Below, one piece after another: positions 7,427 to 15,368 of a stretch of 45,079 nucleotides of DNA. Numbering within the stretch: the stretch's first letter is position 1; each line of letters starts with the position of its first letter. Made by a program: the position numbers and the translations under genes. The stretch is from Methylobacter sp. GTDB lineage: Bacteria; Pseudomonadota; Gammaproteobacteria; Methylococcales; Methylomonadaceae. The notes below the pieces were generated by a model, which did no database searches, had not been told where the DNA came from, and saw only the letters and a list, made by a program, of their open reading frames with translations. The DNA lies in the NCBI GenBank assembly GCA_028716975.1, contig JAQUOU010000013.1, forward strand, positions 38,721 through 83,799, given 5' to 3'.

Positions 7427-9031
7427 ATGTTTCGTTTCCGTTTGGCAGTTGTCATCGTTGTTTCGTTCGGTTTTGTCTTGTTTTTGGGAATTACTCTGTA
7501 TTGGGAATCAAACCAGGTTGCGCGGTATTTTCAGCGCAGCCAAACAGCGTATGAGGCTTTCGATCATTATGAGCGCTTGTCCCAGGAAGCCTACCGCCAT
7601 TTCAAACAGCGTATGGACAGCATGATAACGACCGGCCCAACTGCGGAAGCCGGCGTGGAATCATCCAAACATCGTCTTTACGAAGCGATGCAGGAACTTA
7701 GAAATACCGCGGTAAAATCGCCGGCTGTAGACAATACCGAAAATGGACGAAACAAACCCGCCGAACTGGAAAGAGTCGCTCATTTCACCGCCTTCCTTGA
7801 TGCCAGCGAGTATCGGTTCAACGAAGTTGAACGGTTACGTCAACAGGGCAAGCTTGAACTGGCGATGCAAGCACTATCGAAATTCTCAGAAGAGGAAATC
7901 GATGGAAAATTCCAGCCGCTGATCGATGCCGCCATCAATGCTGAGCGGGAGAAAGCCGGAAAAGCCAGACAAGAGCTGGAGTATCTGGTTGCCCAGTCGC
8001 GTTGGACCGCTATCCTGGCATCATTGATTGCGGCGATATTCAGCCTCACATCCGGGGTATTACTGCTTCGCGGTGTCAGAAAACCTGTCGAGGCCTTGAT
8101 GAAAGGTACCGGAGAAATAGCCTCCGGTAATCTGGATTATCGCATTACTCTTAATACTCGCGATGAATTCGCTTATCTTGCCGGCCACTTCAATCAAATG
8201 GCCCAGGAACTGGAACATCAACAGGATAAACTGCGCGAGGGACGCGGCGTGCTGGAAAAAAGGGTGGCCGAACGTACTTTCGAACTGCATCGGTTAAATG
8301 AAGAATTAAAACGCATGGACAGTGCGCAGCGGGAGTTTTTAGCCGACATCAGCCATGAGCTGCGCACCCCGATTACCATTATCCGCGGTGAGGCGGAAGT
8401 GACCCTGCGCGGCAATGACCGCGAGATGGAAGAATATAAGGAGGCTTTACAGCACATTGTCGAACTATCCATGCAGTTGGGGAAGTACGTCAACGATTTA
8501 TTGTTCCTGGCCCGTAACGAAACCACCAGCCTTCAGTTTGAATGGGATAGCCTGGACCTGGCCGAACTGGTGGCCGGCGCCGTCGAGAATTTTCAAGTGA
8601 TGGCTGAGGAAAACTCGATTTCGGTTTCCCTGGAGGCGCCGGCTGAACCGGTATGGGTGCGCGGCGACAAGCAGCGGCTTAGACAGGTACTGTTCATTCT
8701 GGGCGACAATGCCTGCCGCTATTCGAACCCCGGAGGGCATATCGCAGTCGCCTTGAGGGTGAATGGAAAGGAGGCGAGCGTCAGCCTCACAGATCAAGGC
8801 ATAGGCATACCCGCCCAGGATCTGGAGCGTATTTTTGACCGCCATTTCCGCAGTTCGAATGCTCTGCATTCGCGCGACGACGGCAGCGGCCTGGGCCTGC
8901 CAATGGCCAAATCGATCCTGAAGGCGCACGGCGGGCCCGTCACGGTGGCCAGCATTGAGAACTCAGGGTCAACCTTCACGGTAACGCTTCCGCTGATTTC
9001 AGTAGAACGGGATGACTATCAGGTCAATTAA
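7427..9031 (+). CDS. HAMP-containing sensor histidine kinase (intact)
   Basis: A canonical membrane histidine kinase of 534 residues. Helix 1 (RLAVVIVVSFGFVLFLGITL) is followed by a helical periplasmic region to about 190. Helix 2 (WTAILASLIAAIFSLTSGVLLL), HAMP and a short coiled coil come next. The H box is REFLADISHELRTPITIIRGE, with the phospho-acceptor at His310. The ATPase domain has FILGDNACRYS (N box), DQGIGIPAQD (G1), IFDRHFRSSN (F box) and GSGLGLPMAKSIL (G2). It follows the lipoprotein gene by 5 bases and precedes the response regulator, which is presumably its phosphorylation target. It is the only kinase in the cluster with a usable histidine. Confidence 0.94.
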   Translation: MFRFRLAVVIVVSFGFVLFLGITLYWESNQVARYFQRSQTAYEAFDHYERLSQEAYRHFKQRMDSMITTGPTAEAGVESSKHRLYEAMQELRNTAVKSPAVDNTENGRNKPAELERVAHFTAFLDASEYRFNEVERLRQQGKLELAMQALSKFSEEEIDGKFQPLIDAAINAEREKAGKARQELEYLVAQSRWTAILASLIAAIFSLTSGVLLLRGVRKPVEALMKGTGEIASGNLDYRITLNTRDEFAYLAGHFNQMAQELEHQQDKLREGRGVLEKRVAERTFELHRLNEELKRMDSAQREFLADISHELRTPITIIRGEAEVTLRGNDREMEEYKEALQHIVELSMQLGKYVNDLLFLARNETTSLQFEWDSLDLAELVAGAVENFQVMAEENSISVSLEAPAEPVWVRGDKQRLRQVLFILGDNACRYSNPGGHIAVALRVNGKEASVSLTDQGIGIPAQDLERIFDRHFRSSNALHSRDDGSGLGLPMAKSILKAHGGPVTVASIENSGSTFTVTLPLISVERDDYQVN

Positions 9032-9070
9032 CAATAACTTACTTCCAATAATCTAATGGGTATCGGTTAC

Positions 9071-9751
9071 ATGCGGGTTCTGCTGGTGGAAGACGATGAG
9101 CGGATTGTCGATTTTGTTCAGCGCGGGCTGAAAGCCGAAGGCTATGCCGTAGAAGTGGCTCGCAGCGGACTGGAGGCCATAGCGCTGGGTACCGAGGGAG
9201 AATTTCAAGCCATTATCCTGGATTTAGGCTTGCCTGATCTTAATGGCCGGCAAGTTTGCGAACGCTTGCGTAATAATGGGGTCTGCACCCCAATTCTAAT
9301 GTTGACCGCCAAGGACACTGTGCAGGATAAGGTAACCGGCTTGCGCTCAGGCGCCGATGACTATATGACCAAGCCTTTCGCATTTGAGGAGTTGCTTGCC
9401 AGAATCGAGGTGCTGATGCGTCGCCAGGGCGGTGAAATTCAGCCGGAAATCAAGGAGCTTAGGGTAGCCGGCCTCATATTGAATGGAGAAACTCACGAAG
9501 TAAGACGCGGGGAAACGCTAATCGACCTGACGCCGAAAGAGTTTGCCTTGCTGGAATGCTTTATGCGTATGCCCGGCAAGGTGTTGAGCCGTACCCGGAT
9601 TCTGGAGCAGGTATGGGGCTATAGCGCCGATCCACTGACCAATGTGGTGGATGTCTATATTCGCCAGTTGAGACGAAAAATCGATGACGACTACGATCTA
9701 AAGCTCCTGAAAACAGTGCGCGGATTCGGCTACAAACTGGATGCCTCCTAA
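9071..9751 (+). CDS. OmpR/PhoB-family response regulator
   Basis: A DNA-binding two-component regulator. The receiver domain has the acidic pair in LVEDDERI, the phospho-acceptor Asp in IILDLGLPDLNG (residue 51 from this start), Thr in MLTAKD and Lys in MTKPFAFEELLARI. The C-terminal winged helix has LTPKEFALLECFM, SRTRILEQVWGY, NVVDVYIRQLRRKID and the closing TVRGFGYKLD. An upstream in-frame ATG at 9056 would add MGIGY. I prefer 9071 (MRVLLVEDD), the family's normal beginning. It ends the four-gene signalling cluster. Its TAA stop lies within the 4-base repeat flanking the element that follows, so that insertion landed exactly at the end of the gene without breaking it. Confidence 0.94.
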   Translation: MRVLLVEDDERIVDFVQRGLKAEGYAVEVARSGLEAIALGTEGEFQAIILDLGLPDLNGRQVCERLRNNGVCTPILMLTAKDTVQDKVTGLRSGADDYMTKPFAFEELLARIEVLMRRQGGEIQPEIKELRVAGLILNGETHEVRRGETLIDLTPKEFALLECFMRMPGKVLSRTRILEQVWGYSADPLTNVVDVYIRQLRRKIDDDYDLKLLKTVRGFGYKLDAS

Positions 9752-10107
9752 TTCTACTTTGTCAGATTACATAATCACTATTTTCCAAGATCGTCATTCC
9801 GGCATGGAGTCACGTCAGGCACTCCTGCCTGACGCCCTTCGGGTAAATGCTAATCCGTTCCCGACGGATTAGTCACTCCGGGCTTTCCTGCCCGTAGCCC
9901 TGCGGGTAAATGCAAATTCGTTCCAGACGAATTTGTGCCGGACCAATCCGCCAGGAGCGGATTGGCATTTACCCCTCGGGGGTGCGGGGCAGGAAAGCCC
10001 CGCATGAATCCAGGCTCCATGGATGGATTTAAGCCTGCCATCCCTGGCCCTGGATACCCGCTTCCCGGCGAGTATGACGAGCTTGAACATAATCTGACAA
10101 AGTAGAA
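9752..10107. mobile_element. MITE-like element with 18-bp perfect terminal inverted repeats
   Basis: TTCTACTTTGTCAGATTA at 9752-9769 is repeated as its exact reverse complement at 10090-10107. Both outer sides carry CTAA (9748-9751 and 10108-10111), a 4-base target duplication. The 356-base interior codes for nothing. It holds five short perfect hairpins with 8-bp arms: 9814-9833, 9851-9871, 9914-9934, 9943-9965 and 9983-10004. YTAR-type 4-base duplications are known for the IS5 group, so an IS5-family transposase elsewhere in the genome may mobilise it; that link is inference. Confidence 0.85.
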
Positions 10108-10275
10108 CTAAAAACACATAGTTGTAATTCTGGCGGGTGAAATAGCCACACCGTATCATTCTTAAAACGTATCCCCACTATCCGGGCTGGTCATACTTTT
10201 TCGAAATTTTGTGTGGTGGTAGCTTTTCCGTTAGGACTCAGGGCAAACGGAAAAATCCCCACTCTAGTCAATCAT

Positions 10276-10297
10276 GCTTCGACAGGGCTCAGCACGG
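10276..10297. repeat. Partial copy of a dispersed palindromic repeat
   Basis: GCTTCGACAGGGCTCAGCACGG at this site closely matches the core of the large palindrome near 19390 (TTCGACAGGCTCAGCACG), with one extra G. It shows the repeat family occurs at least twice in this window. Confidence 0.6.
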
Positions 10298-10322
10298 CTT
10301 AACGAGCAATACCCTATTCAAC

Positions 10323-10520
10323 TTATAAATCCTGTTTTATATCCGCTTGCAGAGTCGGCCAGCGGATGAATGCAAAAACCCAGATCATCATGATGTTGAC
10401 GGCAGGAATCAATAATACCAGTACCCACCAGCCGTCAAAACCGGCTTTTTGCACAATGCGGAAACCCAGCCATAGGCAGAACGCCGCATAAATGGGTAGC
10501 AATATATAAAATAACGTCAT
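10323..10520 (-). CDS. Small two-helix membrane protein, second of a tandem pair
   Basis: A 65-residue protein with two hydrophobic helices (FYILLPIYAAFCLWLGFRIV and WWVLVLLIPAVNIMMIWVFAF) joined by the motif QKAGFDGWW. It resembles the small protein encoded just upstream (shared pattern KAGF..W....L.PG/A.....W.F......WP.L), so the two look like diverged duplicates. Its ATG overlaps the upstream stop by 4 bases (ATGA), so the two are co-translated. No function is known to me. The arrangement suggests a two-subunit membrane assembly, which is inference. Confidence 0.7.
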   Translation of the reverse strand: MTLFYILLPIYAAFCLWLGFRIVQKAGFDGWWVLVLLIPAVNIMMIWVFAFIRWPTLQADIKQDL

Positions 10521-10720
10521 AACCGATGCTCCATTTTATCCGGCAGATTGGGCCAGGGCTGCAACGCCAGTTGCATGAAAACCAGGAGCAAGCCGAAGCC
10601 AGGCAAAAACACCAGCGCAGCCCAGGCCGGATGAAAACCGGCTTTTTTATAGATCAGACTCACAGGCAGAAAAATTAACAGCCCAACTATGAAGACCTGG
10701 AAGAATTCGGGAAACATCAT
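10517..10720 (-). CDS. Small two-helix membrane protein, first of a tandem pair
   Basis: A 67-residue protein with two predicted helices (FQVFIVGLLIFLPVSLIYKK and WAALVFLPGFGLLLVFMQLAL) and a KKAGFHPAWAALVFLPG motif between them. A strong AAGGAG ribosome-binding site lies 9-10 bases upstream of the first of two adjacent ATGs. It is followed by a diverged paralogue with a 4-base overlap. The KAGxxxWxxLxPxxN-like pattern recalls small integral-membrane domains seen next to signal-sorting or stress genes, but I assign no function. Confidence 0.7.
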   Translation of the reverse strand: MMFPEFFQVFIVGLLIFLPVSLIYKKAGFHPAWAALVFLPGFGLLLVFMQLALQPWPNLPDKMEHRL

Positions 10721-10992
10721 GATGCGTTACTCCTTTTGATAAAGTTTTCCTGAGCTATTGATTTTTAGTGTCCTTTGGTCATTTTATCGATTCTGGCGCA
10801 ACTATTCAAAAATGTCATCAGCCTCTAGTAAACCCCATTAGATAGCGTCAACATTGAATATGCAAGAGGATTACCGCATCGTATGGAATGTTTGTTTATG
10901 CATCTGAACTGGCAAAGCGGCTAGTAATAATGGTATAAATTTGAGCTCGATAACAGGAGATAATATTAAAACAATCCATTTCTTGGGCTATC

Positions 10993-11907
10993 ATGACCGT
11001 TAATATTGATGTGCTGTGCGTAGGGCATGCCTCGTATGATTTAGTTTTTTCGGCCAGCCGGCATCCCGGCGCTAATGAAAAAATAGCAGCCGATAGTTTA
11101 CTCAGTTGTGGCGGCGGCCCCGCCGCCAATGCTGCTGTTTGCGTAGCCAAGCTAGGGTTCACTTCAGCTTTTGCGGGTTACCTGGGACGTGATCTTTATG
11201 GTGACCGCCATATTCAGGAGCTTAAGGATTACGGGGTCAATACGCAGCTCATCATGCGCGGCGCCTTTCCTACGCCCTTATCGGCCATAATTGTTAAACC
11301 CGATGGCAAGCGCTGCTTGATCAATTACAAAGGTGATACGCAAGCATTATCAGCCCATGCCTTGGACTTCATGAATGTCGCGGCGAAGGTGGTATTGTTC
11401 GATGGGCATGAACCCTTTATCTCGGTACCCCTTGCTGAACAGGCGCGACACAGAAAAATTCCCACGGTATTAGATGCCGGCTCAGTGCATACAGGGACGC
11501 TGGCGTTGCTGAGCTGCGTCGATTATCTGGTGTGTTCGGAAAAATTTGCCGGCCAGTATGCTGACGACGAGCACAACGCTTTAAGCCAACTAGCTGAACT
11601 AGCTCCCGTCGTGGTTATTACGCTGGGTGAGCGGGGATTGATTTGGCAACGCGGTAATGAACAGGGCGCAGTCCCTGCTTATCCCGTTACGGCCGTTGAT
11701 ACCACAGGCGCCGGTGATGCTTTTCATGGCGCTTTTGCCGCGGCATTGGCTGCCGGTATGGAGTGGCAAATGCTACTTCGATACGCCAGTGCCGCAGGTG
11801 CTTTGTGCTGTTTGCAAAAAGGCGCGCGTTTGGGACTACCCAGCCGGAAAGCACATGCCCTGTTATTTAATCAACCCTTAAGTAACAATCAGTTAACAAA
11901 AAAATAA
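10993..11907 (+). CDS. PfkB/ribokinase-family carbohydrate kinase
   Basis: An ATP-dependent sugar or nucleoside kinase of 304 residues. Both family signatures are present: the N-terminal glycine-rich CGGGPAANAAVCVAKLGF and the C-terminal DTTGAGDAFHGAFAAALAAG, which contains the catalytic Asp and anion hole. The substrate cannot be told from sequence: fructose, ribose, tagatose-6-phosphate and sulfofructose kinases all share these motifs. An AGGAG sits 33 bases before this ATG, too far to serve it, so either a short leader frame or a non-standard upstream start is possible. The PaiB-like gene follows 43 bases later on the same strand. Confidence 0.9.
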   Translation: MTVNIDVLCVGHASYDLVFSASRHPGANEKIAADSLLSCGGGPAANAAVCVAKLGFTSAFAGYLGRDLYGDRHIQELKDYGVNTQLIMRGAFPTPLSAIIVKPDGKRCLINYKGDTQALSAHALDFMNVAAKVVLFDGHEPFISVPLAEQARHRKIPTVLDAGSVHTGTLALLSCVDYLVCSEKFAGQYADDEHNALSQLAELAPVVVITLGERGLIWQRGNEQGAVPAYPVTAVDTTGAGDAFHGAFAAALAAGMEWQMLLRYASAAGALCCLQKGARLGLPSRKAHALLFNQPLSNNQLTKK

Positions 11908-11950
11908 CCGTTTTATTTTTGTCATCGGATACTAAATTAGAGCCATAGCC

Positions 11951-12592
11951 ATGTATATCCCCAAGCATTTTGACGAACCGAAAACTGATGTCTTGCACGA
12001 GCTTATCCGTGCTCGACCGCTGTCTACACTGGTTACGCTTTCATCGGACGATCTTAACGCCAATCACATTCCGCTGCATCTTTCAGAAGATTCTCCTCCG
12101 CTGGGAACTTTACGCGGCCATGTCGCCCGTTCAAACCCGATATGGAGTGATTTAGTCGCGGAAGTTGAGGTTCTGGCAATATTCCACGGTCCCAATGCTT
12201 ACATTACGCCCTCGTGGTATGCAACGAAAGCTGAAACCGGAAAGGTTGTTCCTACCTGGAATTACGCTGTTACTCATGCCTGTGGCGCGCTCCGGGTAGT
12301 CGATGACGCCTCCTGGTTACGCGCTCACCTGGATGCATTTACAGCCCACAACGAAATGGCGTTCCCTGAATCGTGGCGCTTGTCAGATGCTCCTGACGAT
12401 TTCATAGGAACACTTATAAACGCCGTCGTCGGTATCGAAATCGTAATCACGCGACTCTCCGGTAAGTGGAAGGTCAGCCAGAACCAGCCCTTGCAAAATC
12501 AAGCCGGTATCATCGATGGCCTGGGCGCAAGCGGAAGCCCGGAATCCCTGGAAATGGCCCGGCTGGTTGAGGGTGCCAGAGATTCGCGCTAA
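11951..12592 (+). CDS. PaiB-family FMN-binding protein
   Basis: A 213-residue member of the PaiB family, a split-barrel FMN-binding fold first described as a transcriptional regulator of sporulation and protease genes in Bacillus. Characteristic stretches are MYIPKHFDE at the start, LNANHIPLHL, GHVARSNPIW, LAIFHGPNAYITPSWYATK, VPTWNYAVTHACGALRV and the C-terminal LSGKWKVSQNQP. The length is normal. In Gram-negatives the physiological role is unclear, and a direct DNA-binding role should not be assumed. It lies 43 bases after the sugar kinase and may share its transcript. Confidence 0.9.
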   Translation: MYIPKHFDEPKTDVLHELIRARPLSTLVTLSSDDLNANHIPLHLSEDSPPLGTLRGHVARSNPIWSDLVAEVEVLAIFHGPNAYITPSWYATKAETGKVVPTWNYAVTHACGALRVVDDASWLRAHLDAFTAHNEMAFPESWRLSDAPDDFIGTLINAVVGIEIVITRLSGKWKVSQNQPLQNQAGIIDGLGASGSPESLEMARLVEGARDSR

Positions 12593-12840
12593 CGCTTTAT
12601 TTCATTGAATTGATTGCAAGCTTCGGAACTCGCCTTTTCACTCCTCAATGCAGAGCCGGTTCTGACGGGTTTGTGCCGGTATGACAACTTAGCTGAAGCA
12701 TCTTGCTAATCAAAAGATTCTATATAAAAAGGCAGACATTTTAATCATATTGCCAGCTTTTACTTCAATCACGGTAGCGGGACTGCGGGCAAAACTCCTA
12801 AAGCCGGGTTCCTCGGCTGTCGGGTTTTTGAGCCCAAAAG

Positions 12841-13665
12841 CTAGTAGTGCTTATCCAGCCATTCGAAAGCCTGCTTTAATACCTGAGCTCTTTCGGATGG
12901 TCTATGGTTTAAAAGCTCATGTTTTAAGCTATCAAAAACAGTTAACGTTTTGTCAGCGCTGGCCAGTTTTTCATACAGTAATTTTGCCCCCGCAACGGCT
13001 GCAATATGATCTTCACCACCGTGGCAAATCGATGTAGGAAGTAATATCCGGTTGGCATTGAGCAAAATATTTTCCCGGGCCAGTTTAAACTCATGCAGCC
13101 AATTGGCAGAGACGCACTTAACGATATAGGGATCATGTCTTAAGGCTTTAATAACCACGGGATCGTCCGTTAATTCATTGGGGTTAATCAGATTAGGGAT
13201 CTTCAGCCGCGGCGCTATGCCTGATAATCTGTCCGCAACACAGCCTCCGAAATTTGCGTACCAATGGACTAATTTCAACGGACACGACGAGATCATCAGG
13301 CCTCGTATTCCTGAGGAATATCGTAAAGCGTAGGCTAAAATGACAATCGTCCCCATGCTGTGTCCAAATAAAAAAACCGGCTTTGCTGTATCCTTAATAA
13401 CAATTTCAGCTATAAATCCGGCTAAATCAGCTACATATTCCGCAAAGGAATGGATATGCCCGCGCTCGCCTTCAGATTGCCCGAAGCCCCGCTGATCAAA
13501 GCCGAAACAGCTATACCCCTGATGTGCAAATACCTGGAAAGCGGCCTGATAGCGGCCGATATGTTCGCCCACTCCATGCAGGAATACGATAGATGCCTTG
13601 GGTGAAACAACCGGCAATGTATTAAAAAAGAGGGAAAGATTATCCGTTGTCTGAAAAAAACCCAT
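12841..13665 (-). CDS. Alpha/beta hydrolase (monoacylglycerol lipase/lysophospholipase-like)
   Basis: A 274-residue serine hydrolase of the Hydrolase_4 (PldB/MGLL) type. The oxyanion-hole motif is FLHGVGEHIGRY, the nucleophile elbow is FGHSMGTIV, the acid is the Asp in HGGEDHIA and the catalytic His lies in LKHELLNHRPS. FDQRGFGQSEG is typical of lysophospholipases and monoglyceride lipases. No signal peptide is visible, so it is likely cytoplasmic. It probably removes an acyl chain from a lysolipid or monoglyceride, but the substrate is an inference. It is followed at 43 bases spacing, upstream on the same strand, by a hypothetical membrane gene. Confidence 0.9.
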   Translation of the reverse strand: MGFFQTTDNLSLFFNTLPVVSPKASIVFLHGVGEHIGRYQAAFQVFAHQGYSCFGFDQRGFGQSEGERGHIHSFAEYVADLAGFIAEIVIKDTAKPVFLFGHSMGTIVILAYALRYSSGIRGLMISSCPLKLVHWYANFGGCVADRLSGIAPRLKIPNLINPNELTDDPVVIKALRHDPYIVKCVSANWLHEFKLARENILLNANRILLPTSICHGGEDHIAAVAGAKLLYEKLASADKTLTVFDSLKHELLNHRPSERAQVLKQAFEWLDKHY

Positions 13666-13708
13666 AATTTTTAAATATCCATTTTAATAAATCTGATTGA
13701 CGTTCAAT

Positions 13709-14083
13709 TTATATTTCTTTTGCCGCCGCTTCAGCTTTTTTATCTGCTTTTTCTTTTTCGTTGGATTTATAAAGATCAATCGAAATTAAAGCGAAAACAG
13801 CCGCCCAAAGTTTGGAGGCGATATCCTGTCCGTATTGGAAAAAAGCGAAAGATCCTTTTACGCCGTGCGGCAAAAAAATAAAAAAATACTCTATAACAAA
13901 CCACATGGGAGGGAAAATCCCCCAGATCACCAATAACAGGTATTTGGTTTTTAAGGTATTTTTTCTGTATAAAAGCCATAATGTTGTCACTACGGCAAGC
14001 AGGCCAAAAATTATAAAGCCATAAATTCCATCGCGCATCGCTCCTTCATAGACCATTCGAAATCCAGGGGCATCATTATTCAT
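13709..14083 (-). CDS. Hypothetical three-helix membrane protein
   Basis: A 124-residue protein with helices near GIYGFIIFGLLAVVTTLWLLY, YLLLVIWGIFPPMWFVIEYFFIF and a weaker IASKLWAAVFALISIDLY, then a charged Lys/Glu/Ala-rich tail (NEKEKADKKAEAAAKEI). A good GGGAG ribosome-binding site precedes the ATG. I recognise no family. It lies between the hydrolase and the phospholipase-like lipoprotein on the same strand, so a lipid-related role is conceivable but unsupported. Confidence 0.65.
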   Translation of the reverse strand: MNNDAPGFRMVYEGAMRDGIYGFIIFGLLAVVTTLWLLYRKNTLKTKYLLLVIWGIFPPMWFVIEYFFIFLPHGVKGSFAFFQYGQDIASKLWAAVFALISIDLYKSNEKEKADKKAEAAAKEI

Positions 14084-14218
14084 TGGTTTTTCTCCCAGTC
14101 AAATCAGGTATGGTTAAAAATTAATATTTTCTTGTTCATTCAGGACGCCATGGAGTTTAAGCCGAGACAGCTCTTTAGACTTTCCAGCCGCTATTCAACA
14201 AAGGAATCGACTGTAACC

Positions 14219-14797
14219 TCACTTCCTGCCGTCCAATAACTGATGTTCAATAATGTCATGAATTTTAAGTTCTTTCATAAGTTTTTTAACAGAGAGCGAA
14301 GACTGTGATTTTTCATAACTGCCGGGCCAGTTATCCCATCCATAACCCCAGCGCCATGGTGTCGGCAGCCAGGGTAGTCCTCCTATCCGGACACCCGCAT
14401 AGATAATAGCTCCCATAACCTGCGTTTTATTTTTTACACATTCCATAAGATCCAGATCAGCCTCTTGCCTATCCTGTTCGCTGCCACCACACCAGTAGGG
14501 GATATCGTGGGCAATGCAGCAGGCTACCCATGAATCGTCAGGCCAGCGCGAACAGCCATCGGTAGTGAAAATAAAATCCGGTTGTGTTTTTGATACGGTA
14601 AGATTTGGATCGGCGCGTTTTTTCCTGCAATACTCTTCCGCAAACTGCTCCAGTGCATTTCGCATCGGCTTGTTTTTTGTATAGGGCTCGATAGACAGTC
14701 GCGATTCCAAAGTAGTACAACCCGTAAATATGCCAGTCCCAAATAAACATATCAGGAATCTGCGGCTTATTCGCGATATTAAACGGCTATTTTTCAT
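14219..14797 (-). CDS. Phospholipase-A2-like lipoprotein
   Basis: A 192-residue lipoprotein. The signal peptide ends IFTGC, giving lipidated Cys27. The central region reads DGCSRWPDDSW then VACCIAHDIPYWCGG and QEADLDLMECV. The CC-x2-HD arrangement (Cys93, Cys94, His97, Asp98) matches the catalytic helix of secreted phospholipase A2 folds, where the His-Asp pair activates water and the cysteines form disulphides. A Ca-binding glycine loop of the usual form is not obvious. It could thus be an active lipase of the envelope or a structural relative. The cysteine content fits an oxidising periplasm. The family link is from motif only. Confidence 0.6.
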   Translation of the reverse strand: MKNSRLISRISRRFLICLFGTGIFTGCTTLESRLSIEPYTKNKPMRNALEQFAEEYCRKKRADPNLTVSKTQPDFIFTTDGCSRWPDDSWVACCIAHDIPYWCGGSEQDRQEADLDLMECVKNKTQVMGAIIYAGVRIGGLPWLPTPWRWGYGWDNWPGSYEKSQSSLSVKKLMKELKIHDIIEHQLLDGRK

Positions 14798-15025
14798 CTG
14801 CTGCTTGACCCATGTTCATGGACGATTTTATGCATATTAACCGGTATGGCCTATATTTATGAAGTTGCGCCCATATTAGTTTTTAATGTATTACACTTTA
14901 AAGAAATCAAATGCCCAGTAATGACGCTATCACCAACCAGAACATAACCAGCATGCCTTAGTAGCGAGATTTTGGACTGATATACTGGTACACAACAGAA
15001 TTTTTAATTTATTTTGAGGAAACTT

Positions 15026-15361
15026 ATGGAAGCTTATCCTGAGAAAACCTGTTCGATAGAACGCCTGGTAACTCACGCAAAACTTGTAGTGGCGGCAAAA
15101 GCCGGAATTAAAACCCAGCAGCGCCGTAATGGCGTATATGCCTGGCCGGGAGAAACCTTCGAGCTGGAAGGCATGATTTTTATCGTTACCCGTTTAGAAC
15201 ACCAGCGTTTAGGTGATCTTACCGATGAGCATGCCAAGGCAGAAGGCTATCCGAATCTTGAAAGTTACCGGGATCTTATTTTAAGAATGCATCCCGGCAT
15301 GGCCTGGAATCCTGAAAGCCTGGTTTGGGTACATACTTTTGAAGCCAAGGTGGACAGTTAA
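15026..15361 (+). CDS. ASCH-domain protein
   Basis: A 111-residue protein made of one ASCH domain, a PUA-like RNA-binding beta barrel. Some members (YqfB) hydrolyse N4-acetylcytidine. Features are VVAAKAGIKTQQRRNGVYAWPGE (the GxKxxTxR-like entry strand), LGDLTDEHAKAEGYPNLESYRDLIL and the closing WVHTFEA. The start is the ATG at 15026 with GAGGAA 5 bases upstream; a TTG four codons earlier is in frame but lies on that site. It stands alone, divergent from the lipoprotein gene. Whether it acts on RNA or on modified nucleosides is unknown. Confidence 0.85.
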   Translation: MEAYPEKTCSIERLVTHAKLVVAAKAGIKTQQRRNGVYAWPGETFELEGMIFIVTRLEHQRLGDLTDEHAKAEGYPNLESYRDLILRMHPGMAWNPESLVWVHTFEAKVDS

Positions 15362-15368
15362 AGCAAGC

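Noticed and set aside
9850..10159. Two minus-strand frames inside the MITE-like element
   Set aside because: They are built from its hairpin repeats and have no ribosome-binding site or family resemblance.
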